Part shown: positions 9,092-20,561 of the stretch, piece after piece | Numbering within the stretch: the first letter of the stretch is position 1 | Layout: every line of letters begins with the position of its first letter | Assembly (NCBI GenBank): GCA_036852015.1 | Contig: JAANDG010000657.1 | Location: 1 to 64,000 of the forward strand | From: Pelodera strongyloides | Lineage: Eukaryota; Nematoda; Chromadorea; Rhabditida; Rhabditidae | DNA: 64,000 nucleotides | Direction: 5' to 3' | Made by a program: the position numbers and the translations under genes | The notes under the pieces: generated by a model | Seen by the model: the letters and a program-made list of their open reading frames with translations, nothing else | Told to the model about the DNA's origin: nothing | Database searches by the model: none

Positions 9092-10871
9092 TTAATTTTC
9101 GCCGCTGCCGTGGCTACCAGATCCCGAGCCAGAGCCAGAGCCCGATCCTGAGCCCGATCCAGATTTGTACGACTTCGGGCACAGCGTCTTCGACCACTTC
9201 TTCGTCATCGCGTCCAGACACTTCTCCGCACCTCCGAGCTTTCCGAATACAGGATGGTTCTTCTGGTAGAACTGACACGTTTGGGCGTGAGCGATGACGC
9301 GTGCGATCTGATCAGCATCCAGTCTCTTCCTGAACGATTTGGATCTCAATCGCAGTTGGAAGATCGCATGAGTAGTCCTGTTCACAGGCACTGGTAGGCG
9401 TTGGGACATCAACGTCTTCATCATCAAAGTAGCATTCCGTGCCCTCGTCGAAGCATTTCTTGAATTCCACTTCGTACTTCTGGATCAGAATGGAGATTTC
9501 TGGGAAAGTTGCAATTTCTTCTCCGAAGACTTCGAGGAGGAACTTAAGGAAGCCATCGATAATTTCAATTTCCATTTCCCGGCAGCTGCAGTAGGTTGGC
9601 TCGGTGACGTCTGTGACTGACGACTCGGTCGTCTGCACTACAACAACCTCAGCGCAAACAGAGAGCGATTCCTCGATGAGACCGCGGACAGTGAGACGAA
9701 CCTTCTCATCCCAGTCAGGATCTGTACCAATAGCCAGACTGGCCTTCTCGCACTTGTCCAGATACGGTTTTGCGCAATCCAGTTTGTTAAGCTTAGTGAA
9801 GAAAGCCTTGATCGAGATAATGATTACTTCGATATTGTTGGTAGCAGTCACAGGTGTAGAGGGTGTGCATCCGCACTTTTCCACAATGATGTGCAGCTGT
9901 TCAATGATATCCTTCTTTGACTCCGAATCATCTTTGTCATTGTTCACAGTAAAGGAAGTTTCGACTAGAATAGCCTCTACGTCAATATCTTCGCATCCAC
10001 AGTCTTCTGGCACCACAAGTTCTGATTCTTCTTCCAAGAAGATGGCGAAGCATTCCAAGAAGAATTCAACGGTGATCTCGGTAATGCTGAGCTTAGTCAT
10101 CTGTAGTTTGAGCAGGTATTGGAATTTCTTGAGTTGGCCGGGAGGAAGCAGGATCTTCTCTGCAAAAAGTTCGAATAGGACCACGCACACCTCTGAATCA
10201 CTGAGTCTTGGTGCGGAACTTGTGGCAGCGAGAGTTGTTGGAGCAGGAGTCGTTGGTTCCTCAACGGGGGTGGAACAAGCGATGATGATCTCCTTGCAGA
10301 GTGGGAACGTTTTGTTTTTCTTTTGGAAACTAAGCGACGATTCATCCACAAACGCGTCCACCTGGTCACATACGCTCTTGAGCTCGTCCTCCTTTCCACA
10401 GCTCACCGTATAAGCGCGGAAACACGTCTTGTACAGCGTCCACGAGCTTTCGGTGCTTTCTTCAACACCGGACACGTCGACTTCACAGGCCGAGAGCGCC
10501 TGGTTGGTATTATTGACGAGTACAGGGCTTCCATCTACTACCAGACTTTGCGAGTATGTAACAAGAAGATTGAAGCAGCTTGCATCAGTCATGTCGACGG
10601 TCTCTGTGACGATTGTCAGTTGATTCGTGTTGGCCAGGACGATAAGTTCCATAAGCTTAAGAAGTTTCGCAGTGAGTGTGCAGGAAGCGCATTCAGTCTG
10701 CAGACGATACTCAATTGTCTGTTGGTACTCCACCTTGGCGAAGGCCTTTTGAAGGAGCATGAAGAAACCATATCCAGTTTGGCAAGGTGTATAGGATGCC
10801 TCAACAAGTGTAGTCGAAGCCAGGAGGCCGACGAAGATCAAAAGACTGCAATGCATGTCGCTGTGATACAT
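9092..10871 (-). pseudogene. Secreted Cys-rich protein, copy 2 (single frameshift)
   Basis: Second copy of the gene at 1-1758, about 99% alike. It starts at the ATG at 10871 and has the conserved TATA box at 10891-10898. One extra G at about 9358 (CAGTTGGAAG against CAGTTGAAG in copies 1 and 3) shifts the frame after the SCDL segment near residue 504. Translation would then leave the Cys-containing basic domain and Gly-Ser tail and stop at 9312. The remaining 3' part (down to 9092) is still open in its old frame, so the lesion is recent or is an assembly error. Without the extra base the protein would be 592 residues with all features of copy 1. Confidence 0.85.
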
Positions 10872-10890
10872 ATTCTGGAAAGCGGGTACA

Positions 10891-10898
10891 TATTTATA
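10891..10898 (-). promoter_or_regulatory. TATA box of secreted-protein gene copy 2
   Basis: TATAAATA on the minus strand at the same distance from the ATG as in copies 1 and 3. Confidence 0.6.
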
Positions 10899-11346
10899 TG
10901 TTTCATATATTTAATTATGTTCGATATCCGCGTGAGCTACAAAGCAAAAAGCGTAATATCCAACGCGTCGTTTCCATTCATGCGTTTCTTTCTAATTTAT
11001 GTGTGTTTGTGGTTTCTCTAAAAACATATACACTGATTGTCAGAGTTTTATATCCCCGATAACTCCGTTAACATCTGACATGGAAAGGCGAATTGCTGGT
11101 CTAACTACTATTTTATTCAATGATCATTAGAATCATATGAAAAGTAAAATGGAGAAATATTTCAGAGATATTTGAGAGAACCAAATTGCTACATTAATAC
11201 TCATTGTATCGCCAAGTATCAAACCCATGTATCAAATAAAATGCTGTCAATTTAGTTGGAGAAACGCAGTTTCCTTAACTATAATCGATCAAGTTCTTTC
11301 ATTAATATGTTACTTCACAACCCCGCTTCTAAACACCTAACCCAAC

Positions 11347-11362
11347 GGCCCTCTTTAGGGCC
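11347..11362 (+). terminator. Orphan histone 3' stem-loop, unit 2
   Basis: Perfect GGCCCTCTTTAGGGCC with no histone coding sequence upstream, conserved from unit 1. Confidence 0.8.
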
Positions 11363-11857
11363 ACAAATACTTGGACTTTTATTGAGATTTCATATTAGGG
11401 AGTTTACCTTGTATTCTTGTTGTAAGCTTGTTCTGTTTCGCTGAGCTTGGAAAGTATTATTCACAAATCTTGAACGAAATTCGCTAAAAAAATATCCACT
11501 CTCATATTGAGTAGAAGTCTATGAGGGTCAGGTCCATTTCAAGTGAGGTTAACTTTGATGGGCCTGTCCCTTTAAAGGGTCAGGCCCATTTCAAGTGATT
11601 CCTATTTTTGATGATTCCATTTGATTCACCATGCCAAATATAGTAGGATACGATATTGGGTTTCCATGATCAATAGGGGAATTGCAAGCGTTTTTCATGT
11701 TATAATATCTTACATAACTCAGTTACTACATATATTTATCAATATTTGCACTCCTATAAACACATTTTCTTTCAAAAACACTATTTTCACATTCCTTTCG
11801 TCAAAATACATCCCCCATCACCGTCGTTTCGGAGCTCGAGACTGAGCCCCGAGCCCC

Positions 11858-11865
11858 CTTTTATA
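11858..11865 (-). promoter_or_regulatory. Orphan TATA promoter-like module 5
   Basis: TATAAAAG on the minus strand with the conserved GTGCCACAG upstream. Same arrangement as module 1. Confidence 0.45.
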
Positions 11866-12000
11866 CCCAAAAACCCTGTGGCACGCTAATTTCCGAATTA
11901 GAATGTCTGCAGACAGGGGGCTGTGCGGTGTGATTTTAAGGCGCTTTTACTATTCGGGGGGATCAAATGAGACGATATACATTTACAAGTAGAAATTGTA

Positions 12001-12989
12001 TTTTTGGGATATTATTATCAAATTATACTACAAGGCAAGGCAATTAAATATGAATAACGCAACTAGAAGTGGTAAAAGACGTGGATCATCTACGAAAACA
12101 CTGTGATAATCGTCTGACTATCATGTAATACTCCCATTTAATGTAGATTATTATTATATCATCCTTTATTCTATGTATAAATATTCTACATTATGTGCTG
12201 AATTTCTTCACGACCCCGATGACAAAACATACAAATCTGCCTGTCCTATCGCAGTTTCTTTCATATTCTTTCCCAATGGCATTTTTTGCACTTCCCTTAT
12301 GTTCTCCAAATTTCAACAGATGGATGTTCTTCATATTTGCCCGCCAAACCAACACGTCACCTTCCCCATACCACCTGCTCCATTGTGCACCAGATAAGGG
12401 TCAGGTCAGAGGGAGAGACAAAGAGAGGCCACAGATACAGAGGGCAGGGTATGGAAGAGTGCCAATACGACCATAGATGGCACAAACTGCACTAATAAGA
12501 GTGAGGGAATTGGAAAATTCTACTATATTGAAGGACTGTTATGTACTGATTTATGGTAAGACTTGACGATATTTGAGCTGCTTAGTTTAGCGATTTGGCA
12601 GCTGTGTATGATAGCAAACGAACAAAAACAGGAAAGAATTTCACCACAAAACAAGGGATGAAGGGACCTATCTTTTTCCTACTATCCTATAAATTATATG
12701 CTAAAAACGCAAAAAGCTGGAATGTGTTCCTAAACCAAACCGCATTTCTTATGTTCAGCGAAAAATTGATCGAGTTTATAGTACTTTAATGTCTTATATA
12801 CGGTTCAGTTTATAGTACTTTAATGTCTTAGATACGGCTCAGTTGATATGGTAAAAGTACTCGGAAATGGTAGTGCTCACATCAGATAAAATGACTGTGA
12901 ACACAAATATGCACTTCAAAAGAAGCCTGCCTATCTTTTTCCTTTCAATATCCATTTTCATCTACATAATCAAACGTTCAAGTATATGT
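12001..12989. other. Spacer before H4, unit 2
   Basis: Counterpart of 2901-3916. Short open frames are present but not maintained between the units. No gene seen. Confidence 0.6.
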
Positions 12990-13005
12990 GGCCCTAAAGA
13001 GGGCC
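12990..13005 (-). terminator. H4 histone 3' stem-loop, unit 2
   Basis: Consensus stem-loop on the minus strand, 43 nt after the H4 stop. Confidence 0.93.
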
Positions 13006-13048
13006 GTTGGGTTATAAGTTGGGGTTTCTCCGGTGTCGGCTGGGCAAA

Positions 13049-13408
<360 letters not shown>

Positions 13409-13412
13409 TTAA
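13409..13412. other. Empty TTAA target site in the H4 promoter
   Basis: Single TTAA at the place where unit 1 carries TTAA-element-TTAA. It shows the ancestral state and fixes the ends of the insertion. Confidence 0.9.
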
Positions 13413-14213
13413 GTAGTGTCCGCGCGGACTTTCGCCGCCGCGAGGACGCCCCGCCTACATACACACATGAGACTTTGACCCTTGGCATCCGTCCAGCACG
13501 CACTAAAAGAGAAGCAAAAGATACAGAGTAATTAGACTAACGAATATATACTTTGATGAATTCCATATGCCTCTCCATAGTGATATATAGTTTAATTCGT
13601 CAAAATAAAGCTAAATGGAATTGCGTCGGAGTGAAAATACTACTATGAAGTTGCAAACTATAAAATGTCCACCCTCAAATTTCTATCCCTTCAAGCCCCA
13701 AACTTTTATTAAAATAGTCAATTCCATCTTTTCTGTATGTCAGAATACCTAAGAATAAAAAAAATGGTCACAAAATTTCCCCCATCAGAGCATTTTCGCA
13801 GCTCGAGACGGGGCTCTGGGTCTGCTTTTATACCCCAAAACACTGTGGCACGCTAATTTCCGAATTAGAATACCAGCTCGGCGAGTGCATATGCGGGGCG
13901 AGGAAGAGCTTTTAGACTGCTTTACACTGGGATCAAAGAAAATAGACACAATCTCATTGTTTTTTTAAATCTATTTTAATTACGAACAAATAGAACGAAT
14001 TTTATTACATATTTCAATGAGATTGTCCCTATAGTTCTATCGTTTATTTCTGATGAAAACCACTCGTCTGACAAGCAATAAACCTTTCTTTTGATACAAT
14101 CTACCAGGGATAACTCATGATCTTTGTCTAATACAGAGTAGCAGCACGAAAAACCTGTATTGATGGTTAAATTAGAATACACAAGAATCAAAATAAAACG
14201 TTCAAGCCTATGT
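13413..14213. other. H4-H3 spacer, unit 2
   Basis: Counterpart of 4507-5294, with orphan TATA module 6 at 13825. No gene seen. Confidence 0.6.
13825..13832 (-). promoter_or_regulatory. Orphan TATA promoter-like module 6
   Basis: TATAAAAG on the minus strand. Local sequence essentially equal to module 2. Confidence 0.45.
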
Positions 14214-14229
14214 GGCCCTAAAGAGAGCC
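14214..14229 (-). terminator. H3 histone 3' stem-loop, unit 2 (variant)
   Basis: Reads GGCTCTCTTTAGGGCC on the minus strand, 32 nt after the stop. One C-to-T change turns a C-G pair of the stem into a U-G wobble, so the hairpin can still form but is weaker. Confidence 0.9.
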
Positions 14230-14261
14230 GTTGGGTTAAGATGTACTGTGCTTTAAGGCAC

Positions 14262-14699
<438 letters not shown>

Positions 14700-14715
14700 C
14701 TAGCCGTGTTCTGCA

Positions 14716-14725
14716 CCCTTTTATG
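14716..14725 (-). promoter_or_regulatory. TATA-like box of H3, unit 2
   Basis: CATAAAAGGG on the minus strand, same as unit 1. Confidence 0.55.
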
Positions 14726-15436
14726 TGGCTACAAATGAGGGCGGAGTCTGTCTGTGGCTCTTGGCATGCAGCCAGCCCACGCCACAGATTGACCCGACCT
14801 CGTGTGGGTGCTAGGGTAGAATTTGGCGAATCCAGACTAAATTTGGAAAGAAAACAATAGAAAACGGCGGGAAACTGTTCATATTGGACAGGTTCATAGA
14901 CAAAACATGTAAATCTACCTGTTCTAGCACAGTTTCTTTCGTTAAGATCGATAATTACTAGATTACAAATTTATCGAGAAAGATTAGATAACTCATGTCA
15001 CCAGGCAGCAAAACCCAATTTCCCCCCATAAAAGTCAACGCCTTTTACAGTTACATCATTTCACGAAATGAAAATTAGCATGCGAGCGCCTATTTTTGTC
15101 TGGAAATGAGCGCGCCACCGGCTTGTCGGGTATAAAAGCGGACTCCGAACTCAGTCTCTGTGAAAAAATGGAAGAAGAAAGTGAGACATAGATGGAAAAA
15201 AACTATCGAATTTGAGATTTTATCTAGTTAGATCCAGTACTTGCCAATTATTTAACTCTCAACCACAAATGCGACCTTCGTACTATTTCTTGACAAGCAT
15301 TATGGCCAAAAATCCACTTTTTAGTGATGGCCACACACACAATTGTCATTAGGTATGCACTAAAATATATGTACCAAAATCTATCTCTTTGACACTAGCT
15401 ATCAACTCAATTACTGTCAAACGTTCAAGCATATGT
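14726..15436. other. H3-H2B spacer, unit 2
   Basis: Counterpart of 5808-6621, with small deletions and orphan TATA module 7. No gene seen. Confidence 0.6.
15131..15138 (+). promoter_or_regulatory. Orphan TATA promoter-like module 7
   Basis: TATAAAAGCGGACTCCGAAC followed by CTCAGTCTCTGTG, equal to module 3 over the core although the flanks have diverged. That pattern is suggestive of constraint. Confidence 0.45.
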
Positions 15437-15452
15437 GGCCCTAAAGAGGGCC
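15437..15452 (-). terminator. H2B histone 3' stem-loop, unit 2
   Basis: Consensus stem-loop, 35 nt after the H2B stop, the normal spacing. Confidence 0.93.
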
Positions 15453-15487
15453 GTTGGGTTAGGGTTATCCAGGTAAGTCTGGAAGAC

Positions 15488-15859
15488 TTATTTGGAGGAG
15501 GTGTACTTGGTCACAGCCTTGGTTCCCTCGCTGACAGCGTGCTTGGCAAGCTCTCCGGGCAGGATGAGACGGACGGCAGTCTGGATTTCGCGAGACGAGA
15601 TCGTCGACCGCTTGTTGTAGTGGGCCAGACGGGAGGCCTCGGCGGCGATGCGCTCGAACACGTCATTGACGAACGAGTTCATGATCGACATCGCCTTCGA
15701 GGAGACTCCGGTGTCAGGGTGGACCTGCTTGAGCACACGGTAGATGTAGACGGAGTAGGACTCCTTGCGGCTCTTTCTCCTCTTCTTATCTCCGGTGCGT
15801 CCGGCTTTCTGAGACTTGGCGGCCTTCTTGGCTCCCTTGGCGGATGGCTTGGGTGGCAT
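15488..15859 (-). CDS. Histone H2B, unit 2
   Basis: 123 residues, the same protein as the unit 1 gene; only synonymous changes seen. It is divergent from H2A across 225 bp. Its short 3' UTR contrasts with the interrupted one of unit 1. Confidence 0.98.
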   Translation of the reverse strand: MPPKPSAKGAKKAAKSQKAGRTGDKKRRKSRKESYSVYIYRVLKQVHPDTGVSSKAMSIMNSFVNDVFERIAAEASRLAHYNKRSTISSREIQTAVRLILPGELAKHAVSEGTKAVTKYTSSK

Positions 15860-16084
15860 GACGTACGTTGGTGGGACTTGCGAACAAGTGTGCCTGTCGC
15901 TCGCTGTGTGCCTTATTTAAGTGCGCGCGCCAAGAGGCGTGGCTTTGGGCGACCTTTGTCCCCTCTGTCTGTCTGCTTGGTGCGCGCTGCCAAGTCCCGC
16001 CCATGAGCGCACCCCCTTAAATAAGGCGCACACGCGCCAGCGCATCAGTGAGCTCGCTCGCAGTCAACTACTCGAATCGTCATC
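15860..16084. promoter_or_regulatory. Shared divergent H2B/H2A promoter, unit 2
   Basis: Near copy of 7234-7458, with both mirror TATA-like boxes (CTTATTTAAG and CTTAAATAAG) and the AAGTCCCGCCC block kept. A few small indels lie close to the H2A leader. Confidence 0.8.
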
Positions 16085-16468
16085 ATGTCAGGCCGTGGAA
16101 AGGGAGGCAAAGCCAAGTCCGGAGGAAAGGCCAAGAGCCGATCCAGCCGTGCCGGTCTGCAATTCCCCGTTGGACGTCTTCACCGTCTCCTCCGCAAGGG
16201 CAACTACGCCCAGCGTGTGGGAGCCGGAGCCCCGGTCTACCTTGCCGCCGTGCTTGAGTACCTCGCTGCTGAGGTTCTCGAGTTGGCTGGTAACGCCGCC
16301 CGTGACAACAAGAAGACCAGAATCAACCCCCGCCATCTGCAGCTGGCCGTCCGTAACGACGAGGAGCTGAACAAGCTCTTGTCCGGTGTCACCATCGCCC
16401 AGGGAGGAGTTCTGCCCAACATCCAGGCTGTCCTGCTGCCCAAGAAGACTGCCGGCGACAAGGAATAA
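16085..16468 (+). CDS. Histone H2A, unit 2
   Basis: 127 residues with the same sequence as the unit 1 protein ([20 protein letters not shown] start, KKTAGDKE end). Canonical H2A, no intron, stem-loop 32 nt past the stop. The region downstream of it has been partly duplicated again (see 17818-18420). Confidence 0.98.
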   Translation: MSGRGKGGKAKSGGKAKSRSSRAGLQFPVGRLHRLLRKGNYAQRVGAGAPVYLAAVLEYLAAEVLELAGNAARDNKKTRINPRHLQLAVRNDEELNKLLSGVTIAQGGVLPNIQAVLLPKKTAGDKE

Positions 16469-16500
16469 ATGTTCCTTCGCTTCTAAACACCTAACCCAAC

Positions 16501-16516
16501 GGCCCTCTTTAGGGCC
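16501..16516 (+). terminator. H2A histone 3' stem-loop, unit 2
   Basis: Consensus GGCCCTCTTTAGGGCC, 32 nt after the stop. Confidence 0.93.
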
Positions 16517-17181
16517 ACATATACTTGAACGTTTATTGAGATTTCATTTCTCATTAGGGAGTTTACCTTGTATTCTTGTAAGTTTGTCATGTTAGCATTA
16601 TTCGCAACTCGGTACAAAATCTCCACATTGATTTGACACAAAAAATATCCAACACTGGGTTTCCATGCTCAATAGGGGACTTGCAAGCGTTTTTCAGCTT
16701 ATAATATCTTACAAAACACCGTCACTACATATATTTATCCACATTTGCAATCCTATAAAAGAATTTTTCTTGAAAAACACTATTTTCACATTCTTTTCCG
16801 TCAAAATACATCCCCCATCACCGTGGTTTCGGAGCTCGAGACTGCGCTCCGAGCCCCCTTTTATACCCGAAAACACTGTGGCACGCTAATTTCCGAATTA
16901 GAATGTCTGCTCGATCAATGCAGACGCAGGGTTGTGAAGTTTGGTGTATTTTAATGTTCTTTCGCACTTCGGGGGATCAAAGGAAAATATATACTTACTA
17001 GCATAATAAATATTATAATTTTAGAATATTCATATCAAAATGCACTAAATACGCAATTTAATCCGAATAATGTGGTAAATAATATGGTATGGTAATAATA
17101 TGGTAAAAGACATAGATTTTCAATGGAAATCACAATGATAATCGTTTAACTACCGAACAGTTTTCCATCTTTTTAGCTTGA
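16517..17181. repeat. H2A 3'-flank module, unit 2
   Basis: Same module as 7891-8420, more diverged at its far end, and repeated at 17908-18600. It contains orphan TATA module 8. Confidence 0.7.
16858..16865 (-). promoter_or_regulatory. Orphan TATA promoter-like module 8
   Basis: TATAAAAG on the minus strand with CGTGCCACAGTG upstream and GCGCAGTCTCGAG downstream. Confidence 0.45.
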
Positions 17182-17473
17182 TGGGGTCTCGATGTATGGC
17201 AAAAATTGCCGGATTTTGCTTCCAAGTATGGCTTTAATTACCGTAGATTGGCACTACACGAGAACATCTACAGACCGCCAAAAAATGGTCCCGCGGCGGT
17301 AGCCACAGGACTATTTTTTTCGAGCGTGCATAAACTGTGCATTTTCGCCTCCTCTAGAATTATCAATGGTGCATTTTCTAACTTTCAAAGGTGTATGCAA
17401 AATCGTACACGAGATGCACATTTGATACTTGGAAGCAAAATGCGCTGTTTTTGCCATACATCGAGACCCCATT
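17182..17473. mobile_element. About 290-bp terminal-inverted-repeat element
   Basis: Left end ATGGGGTCTCGATGTATGGC, right end GCCATACATCGAGACCCCAT, with TIR similarity extending about 48 bp (TTTTGCTTCCAAGTAT against ATACTTGGAAGCAAAA). The duplicated module at about 18595 has the uninterrupted sequence CTTTATCCATCC, so this is an insertion. No coding capacity; a MITE of a family I cannot name. Confidence 0.8.
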
Positions 17474-17817
17474 ATCCATCCATTTATGTGGATATCATAT
17501 TTTATAGTATACATTATCCATTGTCTGCGCAATTTCTTCACGACCCCGGTACACACAATATAGAAACCTGCACTTCCCAGCGCCGTTTCTTTAATATTCT
17601 TCCCAATTTCTTTTCTTTGTTCCCCATGTGAGCACACAACAGATACACATTAGTTGATTAGGTGTCATGTCCTCCAGAATCCCGCCAAAAGGTACTACCA
17701 CGCCACATACCACCACGCTTTGTAGATAAGGTCAGGTCAAGCGGAGAGAGACGGAGAGGGTAGAGAAGCAAGGGCATACCCTGGACCAGTGCCAATATGG
17801 ATACAAACTGTGATTCG
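17474..17817. other. Duplication junction spacer, unit 2
   Basis: Mixed spacer. The part 17680-17817 resembles 3280-3410 (CAGGTCA..., GCCAATA..G), normally found before H4. It is abutted directly to a piece of H2A, so a recombination joint lies here. Confidence 0.5.
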
Positions 17818-17859
17818 GCTGTCCTGCTGCCCAAGAAGACTGCCGGCGACAAGGAATAA
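17818..17859 (+). pseudogene. H2A 3'-end fragment (last 13 codons plus stop)
   Basis: Encodes only [13 protein letters not shown] and the stop, matching the end of H2A base for base, then runs into the usual 3' flank with a stem-loop. The rest of the gene is absent. A truncated duplicate; no start codon or promoter is linked to it. Confidence 0.9.
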
Positions 17860-17891
17860 ATATTCCTTCGCTTCTAAACACCTAACCCAAC

Positions 17892-17907
17892 GGCCCTCTT
17901 TAGGGCC
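17892..17907 (+). terminator. Stem-loop behind the H2A fragment
   Basis: Perfect GGCCCTCTTTAGGGCC at the normal distance (32 nt) from the fragment's stop codon. Confidence 0.9.
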
Positions 17908-18906
17908 ACATAGACTTGAACGTTTAGTTGAGATATTTTCTCATTGGGGAGTTTACCTTGTATTCTTGTTGTAAGTTTGTTCTGTTTCGCTTAGCTTGGA
18001 AGGCATTACTCACAACTCTTGTACGAAATTCGGTACGAAATTCCACTTTCACGTTGATTTGATACAGAAAAATATCTAACACTGGGTTCAAATGCTCAAT
18101 TGGGGACTTGCAAGCGTTTTTCAGGTTATAATATCTTACAAAACACCGTTACACATATATTTATCCACATTTGCACACCTAATAAACAATTTTTCTTTGA
18201 AAAACACTATTTTCACATTCCTTTCCGTCAAAATATATCCCCCATCACCGTGGTTTCGGAGCTCGAGACTGCGCTCCGAGCCCCCTTTTATACCCGAAAA
18301 CACTGTGGCACGCTAATTTCCGAATTAGAATGTCTGCTCGACCAGTGCAGACGCGGGTTGTGAAGTTCGTGAATTTTAGTGTTCTTTCGCACTTCGGGGT
18401 AGCAAAGGAAAAGTATATACTTACTTAACTTACTAGCATAATAATAATACTATAAGTTTAGAATATTCATATCAAAATGTACTAAATACGCAATTTAATC
18501 CGAATAATATGGTATGGTAATAAGGTAAAAGACATAGATTTTCAATGGAAATCTCAGTGTTAATCGTTTATTTACCAAATAGTTTTCAATCTTTTAACTT
18601 TATCCATCCATTTATGTGGATATCATATTTTATACTACAAATTACCCATTATCAGCGCAATTTATTCACGACCCCCTGTTTATTACGCTTTCACATGTGT
18701 TGCATATATTTGGACTAACCAAGGGTTCTGAAGTCCAATGACAATCAGATGCCCCGATTATATGTGAACATTATGTACATCAAAATTCTAGAAAGCAGAC
18801 TCGAAAAATCATCACATTATCAAGAATGCAGGTGTAGTATTCACAAGAACTACTGCAGAAATTGACAAAATTATTTATTCATAGAATTCAAATCTCCAGT
18901 ATTCTC
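17908..18906. repeat. Second H2A 3'-flank module of unit 2 and spacer
   Basis: Repeats 16517-17181 without the element at 17182, then joins the 3' flank of the secreted-protein gene (18660-18906, like 8860-9091). It contains orphan TATA module 9. Confidence 0.65.
18285..18292 (-). promoter_or_regulatory. Orphan TATA promoter-like module 9
   Basis: TATAAAAG on the minus strand, the same core as module 8. Confidence 0.45.
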
Positions 18907-20534
18907 TTAGTTTTCGCCGCTGCCATGGCTACCAGATCCCGAGCCAGAGCCAGAGCCCGATCCTGAGCCCGATCCAGATTTGTACGACTTCGGGCACAGC
19001 GTCTTCGACCACTTCTTCGTCATCGCGTCCAGACACTTCTCCGCACCTCCGAGCTTTCCGAATACAGGATGGTTCTTCTGGTAGAACTGACACGTTTGGG
19101 CGTGAGCGATGACGCGTGCGATCTGATCAGCATCCAGTCTCTTCCTGAACGATTTGGATCTCAATCGCAGTTGAAGATCGCATGAGTAGTCCTGTTCACA
19201 GGCACTGGTAGGCGTTGGGACATCAACGTCTTCATCGTCAAAGTAGCATTCCGTGCCCTCGTCGAAGCATTTCTTGAATTCCACTTCGTACTTCTGGATC
19301 AGAATGGAGATTTCTGGGAAAGTTGCAATTTCTTCTCCGAAGACTTCGAGGAAGGAACTTAAGGAAGCCATCGATAATTTCAATTTCCATTTCCCGGCAG
19401 CTGCAGTAGGTTGGCTCGGTGACGTCTGTGACTGACGGCACGGTCGTCTGTACTACAACAACCTCAGCGCAAACAGAGAGCGATTCCTCGATGAGACCGC
19501 GGACAGTGAGACGAACCTTCTCATCCCAGTCAGGATCTGTACCAATAGCCAGACTGGCCTTCTCGCACTTGTCCAGATACGGTTTTGCGCAATCCAGTTT
19601 GTTAAGCGTAGTGAAGAAAGCCTTGATCGAGATAATGATTACTTCGATATTGTTGGTAGCAGTCACAGGTGTAGATGGTGTGCATCCGCACTTTTCCACA
19701 ATGATGTGCAGCTGTTCAATGATATCCTTCTTTGACTCCGAATCATCTTTGTCATTGTTCACCGTAAAGGAAGTTTCGACTAGAATAGCCTCTACGTCAA
19801 TATCTTCGCATCCACAGTCTTCTGGCACCACAAGTTCTGATTCCTCTTCCAAGAAGATGGCGAAGCATTCCAAGAAGAATTCAACGGTGATCTCGGTAAT
19901 GCTGAGCTTAGTCATCTGTAGTTTGAGCAGGTATTGGAATTTCTTGAGTTGGCCGGGAGGAAGCAGGATCTTCTCTGCAAAAAGTTCGAATAGGACCACG
20001 CACACCTCTGAATCACTGAGTCTTGGTGCGGAACTTGTGGCAGCGAGAGTTGTTGGAGCAGGAGTCGTTGGTTCCTCAGCGGGGATGGAACAAGCGATGA
20101 TGATCTCCTTGCAGAGTGGGAACTTCAACACCGGACACGTCGACTTCACAGGCCGAGAGAGCCTGGTTGGTATTATTGACGAGTACAGGGCTTCCATCTA
20201 CTACCAGACTTCGCGAGTATGTAACAAGAAGATTGAAGCAGCTTGCATCAGTCATGTCGACGGTCTCTGTGACGATTGTCAGTTGATTCGTGTTGGCCAG
20301 GACGATAAGTTCCATAAGCTTAAGAAGTTTTGCAGTGAGTGTGCAAGAAGCGCATTCAGTCTGCAGACGATACTCAATTGTCTGTTGGTACTCCACCTTG
20401 GCGAAGGCCTTTTGAAGGAGCATGAAGAAACCATATCCAGTTTGGCAAGGTGTATAGGATGCCTCAACAAGTGTAGTCGAAGCCAGGAGGCTGACGAAGA
20501 TCAAAAGACTGCAATGCATGTCGCTGTGATACAT
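18907..20534 (-). pseudogene. Secreted Cys-rich protein, copy 3 (deletion and frameshift)
   Basis: Third copy. The start (20534), TATA box and signal peptide are intact, but 152 bp are missing at about 20123 (GTGGGAAC joined to TTCAACACC), which shifts the frame after about residue 137 and leads to an early stop at 20076. A second lesion is an extra base near 19350 (GAGGAAGGAACTT against GAGGAGGAACTT). The total length, 1628 bp, equals 1779 minus 152 plus 1. The 3' part keeps the in-frame join past SCDLQLRLRS that copy 2 has lost. Clearly a pseudogene. Confidence 0.9.
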
Positions 20535-20553
20535 ATTGTGGAAAGCGGGTACA

Positions 20554-20561
20554 TATTTATA
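20554..20561 (-). promoter_or_regulatory. TATA box of secreted-protein copy 3
   Basis: TATAAATA on the minus strand, 20 bp before the ATG as in the other copies. Confidence 0.55.

Larger units (their letters stand above)
11325..12000. repeat. Duplicated H2A 3'-flank module without an H2A gene (unit 2)
   Basis: Counterpart of 2206-2900 with small deletions. It holds the orphan stem-loop at 11347 and TATA module 5 at 11858. Here the hairpin upstream of the TATA box is shortened (GAATGTCTGCAGACAGG). Confidence 0.75.
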
